From assembly GCA_947454255.1 (NCBI GenBank), contig CANGIU010000006.1, forward strand, positions 1 to 64,000: a DNA stretch of 64,000 bases, read 5' to 3'. The DNA comes from Micrococcales bacterium (lineage in GTDB: Bacteria; Actinomycetota; Actinomycetes; Actinomycetales; Microbacteriaceae). The notes beneath the pieces were generated by a model, which saw nothing but the letters and a program-made list of their open reading frames with translations, was not told where the DNA came from and did no database searches. Of this stretch, positions 40,475 through 50,282 are shown one piece after another; position 1 is the first letter of the stretch; every line of letters begins with the position of its first letter. The translations under genes and the position numbers were made by a program.

Positions 40475-41887
40475 ATGAGCAAAGACGCCGCTAAGAAACT
40501 AGCTGAACGAGGTTCAGCACGATCACACCGTCCAACTGGAAGTAAGTTCGTCAAATACATTGGCACTAACTGGGCAGTGGACACTACCCCTCTTCCTAAA
40601 CAAGCCAAAGTTGCACCTTTTGCAGCATCTAGAAGAGATGCGGTGGGAGCTGCCTTTCAAGGAAAGATAGTTGTAATCGCAGCAGGCCCTGAACTTGCAA
40701 GATCTAATGATGATTTTTACCGATACCGACCAAACTCTGCTTTCGTTCATCTAACCGGGTGGGGTTCAGATACTGTTCCTGATTCTGTTCTGGTAATTGA
40801 CGCAAGAGGCAAGAAGCAGAAATCAGTTTTGTATCTCAGAGAGACTGCTGGAAAGAAGAGTGCGGAGTTTTTCTCAAATAGCCAGATTGGTGAGTTTTGG
40901 GTTGGCTTTAGACCAAATCTAAAGCAGGTTTCTGCGCTACTTGGCATTCAAACCAAGTCAATCAGCAAACTTGAATCAGATTTGGCTGAACACAAAAAGA
41001 AGCACATTCTAACTTTAGAAAAGAGCACCAAACTCGTTGAGTTTGTTAGCGAACTTCGACTGATAAAAGACAGTTACGAAATAGCCGAAATGAAAAAAGC
41101 GGTTGCGGCCAGCATCAGAGGTTTTGAGTCAATCGTCAAGAACCTTTCTTCTGCAACTAAGCACCCAAGAGGTGAAAGAATTGTTGAAGCTGCCTTTTAT
41201 GCAGAGGCAAGAGCTGAAGGTTACGACCTAGGTTATGGAACAATTGCGGCTGCTGGTGCACATGCCTGCACGCTGCACTGGGAGAAGAACGATGGTCCGG
41301 TGAAGGCTGGAGAACTAATACTTGTCGATGCTGGTGTTGAAGTTGAATCGCTATACACAGCTGATGTCACTAGGACTCTTCCTATCAATGGCAAATTCTC
41401 AAAGATTCAAAAAGAAATTTACCTAGCTGTTCTTGAAGCAGCCGATGCAGTGTTTGCAATGGCAAAGCCAGGCGTTACATATCTAGAAATGCACAAAACC
41501 GCTATGAGAGTCATCGCTCAGAAAACTGCTGAGTGGGGCTTCTACAAAGGTGGCTATGAAGAATCTCTAAAACCTGATAACCAGTGGCACCGACGTTGGA
41601 TGATTCACGGCACTGGACATCACCTTGGTTTGGATGTTCATGATTGCGCGCAAGCAAGACGTGAAATGTATCACGAGCATGTTCTAGAAGAAGGAATGAT
41701 CTTTACTATCGAGCCAGGTCTTTACTTCCACAAAGATGACCTAATGGTCCCAAAGGAATTCCGTGGCATCGGCATCCGAATAGAGGACGATGTTTTGGTA
41801 ACTAAGACTGGTGTTCAGAATCTAACCGCCAAGCTACCTAGAAAACCAGAAGAGATCGAAGCTTGGATGGCAAAACTAAAAGCCTAG
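40475..41887 (+). CDS. pepP: Aminopeptidase P family (Xaa-Pro aminopeptidase)
   Basis: LVDAGVEVESLYTADVTRTLP, HGTGHHLGLDVHD, TIEPGLYF metal-ligand motifs. Confidence 0.94.
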   Translation: MSKDAAKKLAERGSARSHRPTGSKFVKYIGTNWAVDTTPLPKQAKVAPFAASRRDAVGAAFQGKIVVIAAGPELARSNDDFYRYRPNSAFVHLTGWGSDTVPDSVLVIDARGKKQKSVLYLRETAGKKSAEFFSNSQIGEFWVGFRPNLKQVSALLGIQTKSISKLESDLAEHKKKHILTLEKSTKLVEFVSELRLIKDSYEIAEMKKAVAASIRGFESIVKNLSSATKHPRGERIVEAAFYAEARAEGYDLGYGTIAAAGAHACTLHWEKNDGPVKAGELILVDAGVEVESLYTADVTRTLPINGKFSKIQKEIYLAVLEAADAVFAMAKPGVTYLEMHKTAMRVIAQKTAEWGFYKGGYEESLKPDNQWHRRWMIHGTGHHLGLDVHDCAQARREMYHEHVLEEGMIFTIEPGLYFHKDDLMVPKEFRGIGIRIEDDVLVTKTGVQNLTAKLPRKPEEIEAWMAKLKA

Positions 41888-42396
41888 GCTTCTAGTTCTC
41901 CCCCTTTGATGAACGCCTGAGTTGCTTCACCAGTTAGCTCAGTTGGAACAAGCACTGCATAACTCTTAGCAACTACTGCTGAGGCACTAGAAAAACCTCG
42001 CTTAGCTTTGTTCATGCTGAATCGAACTACCTGCCAAAGCATGCCAACCCCCGCACCTACTAATAATGCTGAACCAAGTGAAAACACTGGCGAAGCCGCA
42101 TCCGTAGTGGTTTGGCCAGTTGAACCAAAAACTAAGTAAATAAATAGTCCCAGCCAAGAGCCATTCATGGCACCGCTGATAGCCACCTTGCCATAGTTGA
42201 TCTTTGTTCTAACTCGCTCGACTGTGCTGAGCCCAATTCCCACGATTGCTATTGAAGTTGGAGGGAAATTGCCCCTAAGAATACGTTCAACGTAGCTGAC
42301 AGCCTCGGGATAGCTCTTGAAATCAGCAACTGTTGCCCCATTGGGCATACCTCCGCCAATTCCGGCTGGATGATGTGAATTATTAGTTTTTGCCAT
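41884..42396 (-). CDS. Membrane protein related to 'general stress protein' family
   Basis: 170 aa; FKSYPEAVSYVERILRGNFPPTSIAIVG then two hydrophobic segments. Confidence 0.65.
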   Translation of the reverse strand: MAKTNNSHHPAGIGGGMPNGATVADFKSYPEAVSYVERILRGNFPPTSIAIVGIGLSTVERVRTKINYGKVAISGAMNGSWLGLFIYLVFGSTGQTTTDAASPVFSLGSALLVGAGVGMLWQVVRFSMNKAKRGFSSASAVVAKSYAVLVPTELTGEATQAFIKGGELEA

Positions 42397-42441
42397 CTGA
42401 CTAGTCTGTCAGAGTCAACGAGCCTCGTCTAAGGTTAAGGG

Positions 42442-43692
42442 GTGAGTGCAAATAGAGTTTTTGTTGCCCGTTTGGCGGGCTGTGGCGTCTTTGACCCGCT
42501 CGGTGATCGAGTTGGGAAAGTCATAGACGTTCTAGTGGCATACCGTAATTCCGGTGCCCCAAGAACTACGGGGATGCTCATTGAGATTACTGGTCGCAGA
42601 AAGGTATTTGTCCCTATCGCCAGAGTTACCTCAGTAGCTCCTGGTCAGGTAATCACAAATGGTCTTATCGACCTACGTCGTTTTACCCAAAGAGGACAAG
42701 AAGTTCGCATTATTGCGGAGATGTTAGGCAGAAAAGTTAACCTCAAAGATGGTTCTGGACAGGCAGCAATCGAAGACTTAGCGATTGAGCAGAATGAACA
42801 GAAGGAATGGATAGTTTCAGACCTTTTCATTAGACGCCCAAAGACTTCGGCTACACCATTTGGTCGAGGTGCAACCCTTTTCGTTGAATGGAACGATGTT
42901 ACAGAACAACAGTCTGAAGAATCACAAAGTGCAGAACAGCTAATCGCAACATACTCAGACATGCTTCCTGCTGACCTTGCAAGTGCATTGATGGATCTTC
43001 CTGAAGATCGAATGATTGAAGTTGCAGAAGAACTAGATGACGAACGCCTCGCCGATGTTCTTGAAGAGCTTCCTGAAGAAGAACAGATTGAGATTGTTCA
43101 GGACCTCGATGATGAACGTGCCGCCGAAGTTCTAGATCTGATGCAACCGGATGACGCTGCCGACTTGATGCAGAACCTACCTGAAGATCGCGCTGAAGCA
43201 ATTCTTGAGTTGATGGATGAAGAAGAAGCCGATGATATTCGTCGTTTGATGTCCTTCGGAGAATTTACTGCCGGTGGACTTATGACTACTGAACCGGTTA
43301 TCTGTGCTGCGGATGCAACTGTTGCTGAAGCAATGGCTCTAATTCGTCGTAAGGAAGTTGCTCCTGCACTTGCCGCCTCAATCTTCGTTACTTTGCCACC
43401 ACATGAAACTACCACTGGTAGATATCTGGGTATGGTGCATTTCCAGAAATTACTGCGCTATCCGCCGCACGAGCGTCTAGGTGCACTACTTGATACCGAT
43501 GTTGAGCCAGTAACAGCAGATACTCACATCTCAAAGATTCACCGTACTCTTGCCAACTACAACCTAGTTGCACTTCCTGTTGTTGATAAAGAGCACCGAC
43601 TTATTGGTGTGCTTACTGTTGACGACGTTCTAGATCACCTGTTGCCAGAAGACTGGCGTACCGAAGATGAGAGTGAGATTCACCATGGCTAA
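42442..43692 (+). CDS. Soluble PRC-barrel/MgtE_N/CBS protein (lacks MgtE transmembrane domain)
   Basis: PRC-like N-terminus, repeated LPEDR/LDDER/LEELPEEEQIEIVQDLDDERAAEVLDLMQPDDAADLMQNLPEDRAEAIL superhelix, GGLMTTEPV CBS pair; no TM segments. GTG start. Confidence 0.88.
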   Translation: MSANRVFVARLAGCGVFDPLGDRVGKVIDVLVAYRNSGAPRTTGMLIEITGRRKVFVPIARVTSVAPGQVITNGLIDLRRFTQRGQEVRIIAEMLGRKVNLKDGSGQAAIEDLAIEQNEQKEWIVSDLFIRRPKTSATPFGRGATLFVEWNDVTEQQSEESQSAEQLIATYSDMLPADLASALMDLPEDRMIEVAEELDDERLADVLEELPEEEQIEIVQDLDDERAAEVLDLMQPDDAADLMQNLPEDRAEAILELMDEEEADDIRRLMSFGEFTAGGLMTTEPVICAADATVAEAMALIRRKEVAPALAASIFVTLPPHETTTGRYLGMVHFQKLLRYPPHERLGALLDTDVEPVTADTHISKIHRTLANYNLVALPVVDKEHRLIGVLTVDDVLDHLLPEDWRTEDESEIHHG

Positions 43693-44200
43693 GTCACTCG
43701 ACCGTCTTGACACACCACTTTTGGGTAAGCGTAAGTCAATAGTTCCTCGCATAGACCGAGAGAGATTTGGCCGCGCCTCTGAAACTTTCGCTAGAGCTTT
43801 GGGAACTGGCAGTTTCTTAATTGGTTTAACAGTGTTTTGTGCTCTTTGGCTTATCTGGAACAGCCTTGCTCCTGATTCAGTAATCTTTGACCCGAAGACA
43901 ACTAACTTCACCCTTTTAACTTTGCTGCTTTCTCTCCAAGCCTCATACGCCGCACCACTTATTCTTTTGGCTCAAAACCGTCAAGATGACCGTGACCGTG
44001 TAAAAACTGAGCAGGACAGACAACGCGCAGAACGCAACCTTGCTGATACCGAGTACTTGGCTAGAGAAGTGGTCGCGCTTCGTTTAGCAATGAAGGAAGT
44101 CGCTACTAAGGAATTCGTTAAGGATGAACTTAGAGAGATGCTCGAAGAGTTGCTAACTGAACTTAAGGCTCAGGAAAAACCTGGCTCTAAAACTGAATGA
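43685..44200 (+). CDS. DUF1003 family membrane protein
   Basis: GTGSFLIGLTVFCALWLIWNSLAP...FTLLTLLLSLQASYAAPLILLAQNRQDDRDR; start ATG 43685. Confidence 0.9.
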   Translation: MAKSLDRLDTPLLGKRKSIVPRIDRERFGRASETFARALGTGSFLIGLTVFCALWLIWNSLAPDSVIFDPKTTNFTLLTLLLSLQASYAAPLILLAQNRQDDRDRVKTEQDRQRAERNLADTEYLAREVVALRLAMKEVATKEFVKDELREMLEELLTELKAQEKPGSKTE

Positions 44201-45312
44201 GTGAAATATCCTCAAGGGTTATCGAAGCGCTTAGCCGAGTAATCGATCCAGAACTCAGAAGACCAATCACTGAACTAGGAATGGTTGGAGATATTGCAGA
44301 AACCAGCTCTGAAATTTCTGTTGCTATAAAACTAACGGTTAGCCACTGCCCCGCAGCAGAGCAAATTGAAAACAATGTGAGAGTTGCTTTAGAGACTGAG
44401 TTCAAAGAACACGTAACTGTCAAAATGCAGGTAATGACGGTTGATGAGTTGAACTCTCTAAAAGCTAAACTTCGAGGCTCTTCAGAACCTAAGTCAAACC
44501 CATTTACTGTTGGCTCGGCAACGAGAGTCTTCCTTTTTGGTTCCGGTAAGGGTGGTGTTGGTAAAAGCACAATAACTGCAAATGTTGCTGTTGAGCTAGC
44601 GAGCCAAGGGTATGAGGTTGGACTTATCGATGCTGACATCTTTGGCTTTAGCATTCCGGGCCAACTTGGTCTGACTGCAAAACCTACACGTTTAGACGAC
44701 ATGATTTTGCCCCCGGTAATTCATGGAGTGAAAGTAATTTCAATTGGGATGTTCTTACCTAGCAATGAGCCAGTTGCATGGCGAGGGCCGATGCTTCACA
44801 AAGCTATCGAACAGTTCCTAACAGATGTCTACTGGGGACCACTTGATTTCCTCTTGATAGATATGCCCCCAGGAACAGGAGATGTTGCCATCTCAATTGG
44901 GCAATTACTGCCAACCGCGAAGTCAATAGTTATTACGACTCCTCAACTCTCTGCCGCACTTGTTGCCGAACGCTCCGGCTCTGCTGGCCTAAAAACGGGT
45001 CAAGAAATATTTGGTGTCGTTGAAAACTCCAGCTATCTAATCCAGTCAGATGGAACAAAGTTTGAAATCTATGGTGCGGGTGGTGGCGCAGAAGTTGCCA
45101 GATCACTATCCGAAAGAACTGGCACAACTATTCCACTTCTTGGGCAAATACCAATCAGCTCAGCTCTGAGTGCAGCGAGCGATGCTGGCATGCCTCTGGT
45201 TCTTAGCAATACAGCTGACCCTTCATCGGTTGCAATCAAAGCACTCGCAAAGGCTATTAGCGAAGATAAATTGCCTTTGACGTCGAGAACTTTGAACGTC
45301 AAACTTAGCTAA
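44197..45312 (+). CDS. Mrp/NBP35-type Fe-S cluster carrier ATPase
   Basis: N-terminal DUF59-like region; GSGKGGVGKSTITANVAVELA deviant Walker A; LLIDMPPGTGDVAISI. Confidence 0.94.
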   Translation: MSEISSRVIEALSRVIDPELRRPITELGMVGDIAETSSEISVAIKLTVSHCPAAEQIENNVRVALETEFKEHVTVKMQVMTVDELNSLKAKLRGSSEPKSNPFTVGSATRVFLFGSGKGGVGKSTITANVAVELASQGYEVGLIDADIFGFSIPGQLGLTAKPTRLDDMILPPVIHGVKVISIGMFLPSNEPVAWRGPMLHKAIEQFLTDVYWGPLDFLLIDMPPGTGDVAISIGQLLPTAKSIVITTPQLSAALVAERSGSAGLKTGQEIFGVVENSSYLIQSDGTKFEIYGAGGGAEVARSLSERTGTTIPLLGQIPISSALSAASDAGMPLVLSNTADPSSVAIKALAKAISEDKLPLTSRTLNVKLS

Positions 45313-45334
45313 CCTTCCGCCTAAACTTGAGGCT

Positions 45335-46855
45335 ATGAGCGATACCTCGATAGCAAACCTAATCAAACATCTAGGGACTACTGCAACTAATGTTGCAGTC
45401 ATAAACCCAAAGACCGGCAATGCAATATATGAATTGCCTCAGCAATCTGCTGATCAGGTGGCTGCTGCAGTTAAAGCAGCCCGACTTGCTCAACCAGCCT
45501 GGGCCCAAACACCTGCGAAAGCCAGAGCGGCTTGGCTCTACGCTCTCCATGACCTCATTCTTGAAGAGCAAGACAAATTGATGGACATCGTCCAATTAGA
45601 AACCGGTAAAGCCAGAGCCCATGCATTTGAAGAAGTTGCTGGTGGTCTAGGTGCTGCTCGTTACTACGCCAAGGTAGGCCCGAATGCCTTGAAATCTAAA
45701 AAAACTGTCGCTGGCGTTCCAGTTCTTACCAAGACTTGGGTAAACCACATTCCAGTTGGAGTCGTTGGTGTCATTACTCCGTGGAACTATCCCCTAGCTC
45801 TTTGTCTACTGGATGTCCTTCCGGCATTGATGGCAGGAAATGCGGTGGTTCAAAAGTCAGATAACCAGACCACACTGACTGCACTTTTCTCAAGACACCT
45901 TGCAATTCGCGCTGGATTAGATCCAGCACTTTGGACAGTTGTTGCAGGAGATGGCGCCACGGTTGGTAACGCCCTTACCGATAATGCTGATTACATTGCG
46001 TTCACCGGAAGCTCTAAAACAGGAGCTCAGGTAGGAGCAAGAGCGGCAGCTAGGTTAATTCCTTTTAGTTTGGAACTCGGTGGCAAGAACCCAATGATAA
46101 TTCTTGACTCAGCGAAATTAGATTTTGCTGCGGAAACTCTGATCGGTGGTGCTTTCGGAAGTGCTGGCCAACTCTGCGTCTCTATCGAACGTGTCTATGT
46201 TCCAAATCATCTAAAAGATGAGTTTCTAGTTGTCCTGAAAGAAAAAGTTGAGAGTCTCAAACTCGGACACAGCAATGACTTCTCGATGGACATTGGCACT
46301 CTTACTGGCGCAAACCAATTAGCCAGAGTTCAAGGTTTCGTTGCCGATGCAACCGCTAAAGGTGCAAATGTGATTACCGGTGGACACCCTCTTGCCAACC
46401 TCGGCCCTTACTACTACGCCCCAACTGTTGTCACTGGAGTTACCAGTGACATGAACATGTTTGACGGGGAAGTATTTGGTCCAGTGGTTGCGGTTTATGG
46501 CTATGACAACATCAAGGAAGCAATTGCTCTAGCAAATTACACCACCGAAGGTTTGAATGCTTCTGTCGTTGGTAATAAACGTGAAGCAGCTCGCGTTGCA
46601 GCCCAAATCATGGCTGGAACCGTAAACATCAATGAAGGCTTTAGAGCAACCTTCGCAAGCCTTGATTCGCCAATGGGTGGGATGAAGCAATCAGGTCATG
46701 GTAGAAGAAATGGAATTGACGGCTTGTTGAAATATACAGAAGCTCAAACAATTGGTATTCACAATGGACTACTGAACTTCCCTTGGCAAGGTAAGCAATA
46801 CAACCGCATGGCACCACTGCTGAATCTGCTGTCTAAAATACTTCGCAGACTCTAG
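45335..46855 (+). CDS. Succinate-semialdehyde/aldehyde dehydrogenase
   Basis: TPWNYPLALCLLDVLPALMAGNAVVQKSD, FTGSSKTGAQVG, LELGGKNPMI, GQLCVSIERVYV. Confidence 0.92.
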   Translation: MSDTSIANLIKHLGTTATNVAVINPKTGNAIYELPQQSADQVAAAVKAARLAQPAWAQTPAKARAAWLYALHDLILEEQDKLMDIVQLETGKARAHAFEEVAGGLGAARYYAKVGPNALKSKKTVAGVPVLTKTWVNHIPVGVVGVITPWNYPLALCLLDVLPALMAGNAVVQKSDNQTTLTALFSRHLAIRAGLDPALWTVVAGDGATVGNALTDNADYIAFTGSSKTGAQVGARAAARLIPFSLELGGKNPMIILDSAKLDFAAETLIGGAFGSAGQLCVSIERVYVPNHLKDEFLVVLKEKVESLKLGHSNDFSMDIGTLTGANQLARVQGFVADATAKGANVITGGHPLANLGPYYYAPTVVTGVTSDMNMFDGEVFGPVVAVYGYDNIKEAIALANYTTEGLNASVVGNKREAARVAAQIMAGTVNINEGFRATFASLDSPMGGMKQSGHGRRNGIDGLLKYTEAQTIGIHNGLLNFPWQGKQYNRMAPLLNLLSKILRRL

Positions 46856-47208
46856 GTGGATTCCGAATCATAAGGTGGTTTCTCACCTTCGGTGAGATTG
46901 TTCTGTTTTCTAATCTTCACCTGGTTCAAATCTGAATGCTTAACAGCTGGAGTTTCATCTTCCAAAAGTGCTTCACGGATGATTCTTCTAGGGTCATACT
47001 GACGAGGATCCAGTTTCTTCCAATCCATGTCTTCAAAACCCTCGCCCAATTCGTCTTTCATTTGTTCTTGAGCTGCGTTAGCAAGCTTTCTCATCTTCTT
47101 GATGAAATTGGCAAAGCTTCGGGCATACTGAGGCAAGCGCTCCGGCCCCAAAATGAATACGGCGAGCACCAGCAAGATCAGAATCTTTTCGCTGCTTAGT
47201 CCAAACAC
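46852..47208 (-). CDS. tatB: Sec-independent translocase subunit TatB
   Basis: VFGLSSEKILILLVLAVFILGPERLPQYARSFANFIKKMR. Confidence 0.92.
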   Translation of the reverse strand: MFGLSSEKILILLVLAVFILGPERLPQYARSFANFIKKMRKLANAAQEQMKDELGEGFEDMDWKKLDPRQYDPRRIIREALLEDETPAVKHSDLNQVKIRKQNNLTEGEKPPYDSEST

Positions 47209-47262
47209 TCTTCTAGGTTACCTGCTCCGATGGGCATCCGCAGATATGCTCTAAATACGATC

Positions 47263-47889
47263 ATGGTAGACAAGATATCCAGCTGGAAATACACCGAAGA
47301 CCTAGTTCAAGAGTCTGATGTCATTCGACGCGCTCGTTCTAGAGCGGATGAATTGGGAGTTGAAGCCATCACCGCTTCGGTTGGCATCCATCTCAGCATT
47401 CTGGCCAGAGCACTAAATGCCAAGGCGATAGTTGAAGTTGGCACAGGAGCTGGAGTCTCTGGTCTCTGGTTGCTTTCAGCAAGCTCGAATTCAGTTTTAG
47501 CCACCATAGAAACCGAATCGGAACATCAGAGTCTGGCAAAAATAGCATTTGAGCAAGCTGGTATTGCAAGTTCAAGACTCAGGCTGATTAATGGGCGCTC
47601 GGTTGAAGTACTGACCAATCTAGCTGATGAGGCATATGATCTAGTTTTCCTAGATGGCGATCTAGATACTTTAGAAGAGCAAGTGCTGCAAAGTCATCGA
47701 CTTCTTCGTTCTGGTGGAGTCTTAGCGATTGCGCATGCACTTTGGAGAGACCGAGTTCCAGACACTGCTATGGGCGATGAAAATACCGTCACTTATCGAA
47801 ACTTGATTGCCAAGCTACTCAAATCTGAAGGATTCATAACCACCATCTCACCTATCGGTGACGGCTTGATTATCGCAAGCAAGCTTTAA
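47263..47889 (+). CDS. SAM-dependent O-methyltransferase
   Basis: IVEVGTGAGVSGLWLL, YDLVFLDGDLDTLEEQVLQSHRLLRSGGVLAI; start ATG 47263 preferred (promoter-like TATGCT/TAAATA just upstream). Confidence 0.9.
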   Translation: MVDKISSWKYTEDLVQESDVIRRARSRADELGVEAITASVGIHLSILARALNAKAIVEVGTGAGVSGLWLLSASSNSVLATIETESEHQSLAKIAFEQAGIASSRLRLINGRSVEVLTNLADEAYDLVFLDGDLDTLEEQVLQSHRLLRSGGVLAIAHALWRDRVPDTAMGDENTVTYRNLIAKLLKSEGFITTISPIGDGLIIASKL

Positions 47890-47895
47890 ACAGAA

Positions 47896-47920
47896 AAGCC
47901 ACTCGGCTAACGAGTGGCTT
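47896..47920 (-). terminator. Hairpin terminator between convergent O-methyltransferase and DUF3117 genes
   Basis: AAGCCACTCG-GCTAA-CGAGTGGCTT; T-rich tract follows only in the minus direction (TTTTCTGTTT). Confidence 0.8.
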
Positions 47921-47936
47921 CCCAGATAAATCTAAA

Positions 47937-48110
47937 TTAGCGCTTTTTGATACCAGCAAGGACTTTCTTTAGTTGTTCGACTTCTTCGTCATTTACAGAA
48001 ATCGCTAAACGTCCACCGCCTTCGGCTGGAATTTTCAAAACGATTAGACCCCGAGCTTCACGCTCAGCTTCCATTGGACCGTCACCGGTACGTGGCTTCA
48101 TGGCTGCCAT
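47937..48110 (-). CDS. DUF3117 family protein
   Basis: 57 aa MAAMKPRTGDGPMEAEREARGLIVLKIPAEGGGRLAISVNDEEVEQLKKVL; AAGGGAG upstream of ATG 48110. Confidence 0.93.
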   Translation of the reverse strand: MAAMKPRTGDGPMEAEREARGLIVLKIPAEGGGRLAISVNDEEVEQLKKVLAGIKKR

Positions 48111-48216
48111 TGATACTCCCTTGTTGCTTGGCTTTTTGCGCAGAACCTCTATTAAACCACGCTCAGCAGACACAGAACAGCCGCTATGGAAAACAGAGGT
48201 CTCCATTTGATTACTT

Positions 48217-49293
48217 TTAGGCTGAAAGCCAGCTTCTGAGCGCTTTCTCACAGGAATAGATCTGGTCTATTTCAACCGCCTCATCGTCAGCATGGGCCTT
48301 ATTTGGGTCCCCTGGGCCGAAGTTCACCGCCGGTATTCCAAGGGCGCTAAAGCGGGCCACGTCGGTCCAGCCATACTTAGGAAAAGGCTCGGTACCAGTA
48401 GCGGTAACGAATGCAGCTGCCTCAGGAAGGTCAAGTCCAGGTCTTGCTCCATCAGCAAAATCCTTGACCGTTACCTCGAAACCTGCAAACAGCTCTCGAA
48501 GATATCCTTCTGCTTCCGCATGAGATTTACTTGGCGCATATCGGTAGTTCACAGTGATGGTTGCAAGATCTGGAATAACGTTCGCAGCAATACCTGAGCT
48601 CATCAGAACTGCATTCAAACTTTCACGGTAAACCAAACCATCGACTTCAACTTCTAGAGGAACATAGTTGGCCAGTATGCTCAGCGGAACTGCAGCCTTG
48701 TGCAAAGCGTTTTCACCCATCCAAGACCTTGCACTGTGAGCCTTTACTCCAGATAGTTTTATTTCAACTCGCATGGTGCCATTACAGCCACCTTCGACAC
48801 GAGCACTGCTCGGCTCACAAAGCACTGCAAAACTTCCCTGCAGAAGTTCTGGTTTATTTCTAGAAATACGACCAAGCCCATTCAAGGATGAGTCAACCTC
48901 TTCGTGGTCATAAAAGACCCAAGTGACATCAACGTTTGGCGCAGTTAGTTCTGCTGCCAGTTTTAGCTGGACTGCAACTCCTGCTTTCATGTCTACTGTT
49001 CCTCTTCCAAAGAGCACATGAGATCTTTCAAGACTTACCAGTTTGGTAGGGAGGTTATCAGCCACCGGCACAGTGTCGATGTGACCTGCGATAACCACAC
49101 GTTTTGCCCTTCCAAGGTTTGTTCTAGCGATAATGGCATCGCCATCGCGAATGATCTCTAGGTGGGGGTAAGCCTTAAGTGCGGATTCTATGGAATCGGC
49201 TATTTCCTTCTCATTGCCAGATACCGATTCGATATCGCAAAGGACTCTGGTTAGTTCAACTACATCAGATTTAAGGTCAAGATTTACTGGCAC
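48217..49293 (-). CDS. dapE: Succinyl-diaminopimelate desuccinylase
   Basis: VIAGHIDTVPVADN, GRGTVDMKAGVAV, FYDHEEVDS; divergent from dapD. GTG start. Confidence 0.93.
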   Translation of the reverse strand: MPVNLDLKSDVVELTRVLCDIESVSGNEKEIADSIESALKAYPHLEIIRDGDAIIARTNLGRAKRVVIAGHIDTVPVADNLPTKLVSLERSHVLFGRGTVDMKAGVAVQLKLAAELTAPNVDVTWVFYDHEEVDSSLNGLGRISRNKPELLQGSFAVLCEPSSARVEGGCNGTMRVEIKLSGVKAHSARSWMGENALHKAAVPLSILANYVPLEVEVDGLVYRESLNAVLMSSGIAANVIPDLATITVNYRYAPSKSHAEAEGYLRELFAGFEVTVKDFADGARPGLDLPEAAAFVTATGTEPFPKYGWTDVARFSALGIPAVNFGPGDPNKAHADDEAVEIDQIYSCEKALRSWLSA

Positions 49294-49323
49294 GAACCCA
49301 GCCTACAAGTAACCTTGATGGTG

Positions 49324-50277
49324 ATGAATAATTTTGTAGAGAATCACGCTTGGGGCATGGGGCTAGCCACCATCGCTAGCGATGGCACCATCTTGGATAC
49401 CTGGTACCCGAAGCCTGCATTAGGCCAAGCGCCTAACTCCGATGCGATCTATCTGATGGATAAAGACTTCGATGCGCTCATCGGTAAAGACCCAAGAAGA
49501 AACGTCGAAACAAAGGCAGTCAGAACTGAGATTGAGCTTTCAGCTCCAGTGTCCTCAACTCCAGATGCCTATCTAAGGCTTCATTTACTCTCCCACTTAC
49601 TAGTCCAACCAAACAGCATCAACCTTGATAACCTCATGGCTCATCTACCTATCGTTGCCTTTAGCTCGATTGGGGCAATCGCTGTCACCGACTACGAAAA
49701 ACTATTACCGACTCTTGTTCGCCAGGGTGTCGCTTTACACTCAATTGATAAATTCCCAAGACTAGTTGACTATGTTGTCCCTAAAGGTGTTCGTATCGCA
49801 GATGCTAACCGAGTAAGACTTGGCGCTCACCTATCTCCAGGCACCACAATCATGCATGAGGGCTTTGTTAACTTCAATGCTGGAACTCTTGGTATCGCAA
49901 TGATTGAAGGTCGGGTTGCTCAAGGAGTAATAGTTGGAAATGGCTCTGATATTGGTGGTGGTGCCTCGATTATGGGCACTCTCTCCGGTGGGGGTAGAGA
50001 ACGAGTAAAGATTGGTGAACGAGCGCTCCTAGGAGCAAATGCAGGTATCGGAATCTCTATAGGAGATGACTCTGTAGTTGAAGCAGGGCTCTATGTGACT
50101 GCTGGCACAAAAGTGACCATAGTTGATGGTGGTGAAGAAAGAACTGTCAAAGCTGTTGAACTCAGTGGTCAGCCAAATCTTTTGTTTAGAAGAAACTCTG
50201 TGAATGGTCGAGTTGAGGTTTTACCTAGAACTGGTGTTGGGATAACACTGAACGCTTCTCTGCACACTGGCAAATAA
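49324..50277 (+). CDS. dapD: 2,3,4,5-tetrahydropyridine-2,6-dicarboxylate N-succinyltransferase
   Basis: HLSPGTTIMHEGFVNFNAGTLG, EGRVAQGVIVGNGSDIGGGASIMGTLSGGG. Track start is TTG 49315; GTG 49321 or ATG 49324 fits TAACCT spacing. Confidence 0.93.
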   Translation: MNNFVENHAWGMGLATIASDGTILDTWYPKPALGQAPNSDAIYLMDKDFDALIGKDPRRNVETKAVRTEIELSAPVSSTPDAYLRLHLLSHLLVQPNSINLDNLMAHLPIVAFSSIGAIAVTDYEKLLPTLVRQGVALHSIDKFPRLVDYVVPKGVRIADANRVRLGAHLSPGTTIMHEGFVNFNAGTLGIAMIEGRVAQGVIVGNGSDIGGGASIMGTLSGGGRERVKIGERALLGANAGIGISIGDDSVVEAGLYVTAGTKVTIVDGGEERTVKAVELSGQPNLLFRRNSVNGRVEVLPRTGVGITLNASLHTGK

Positions 50278-50282
50278 AATCT

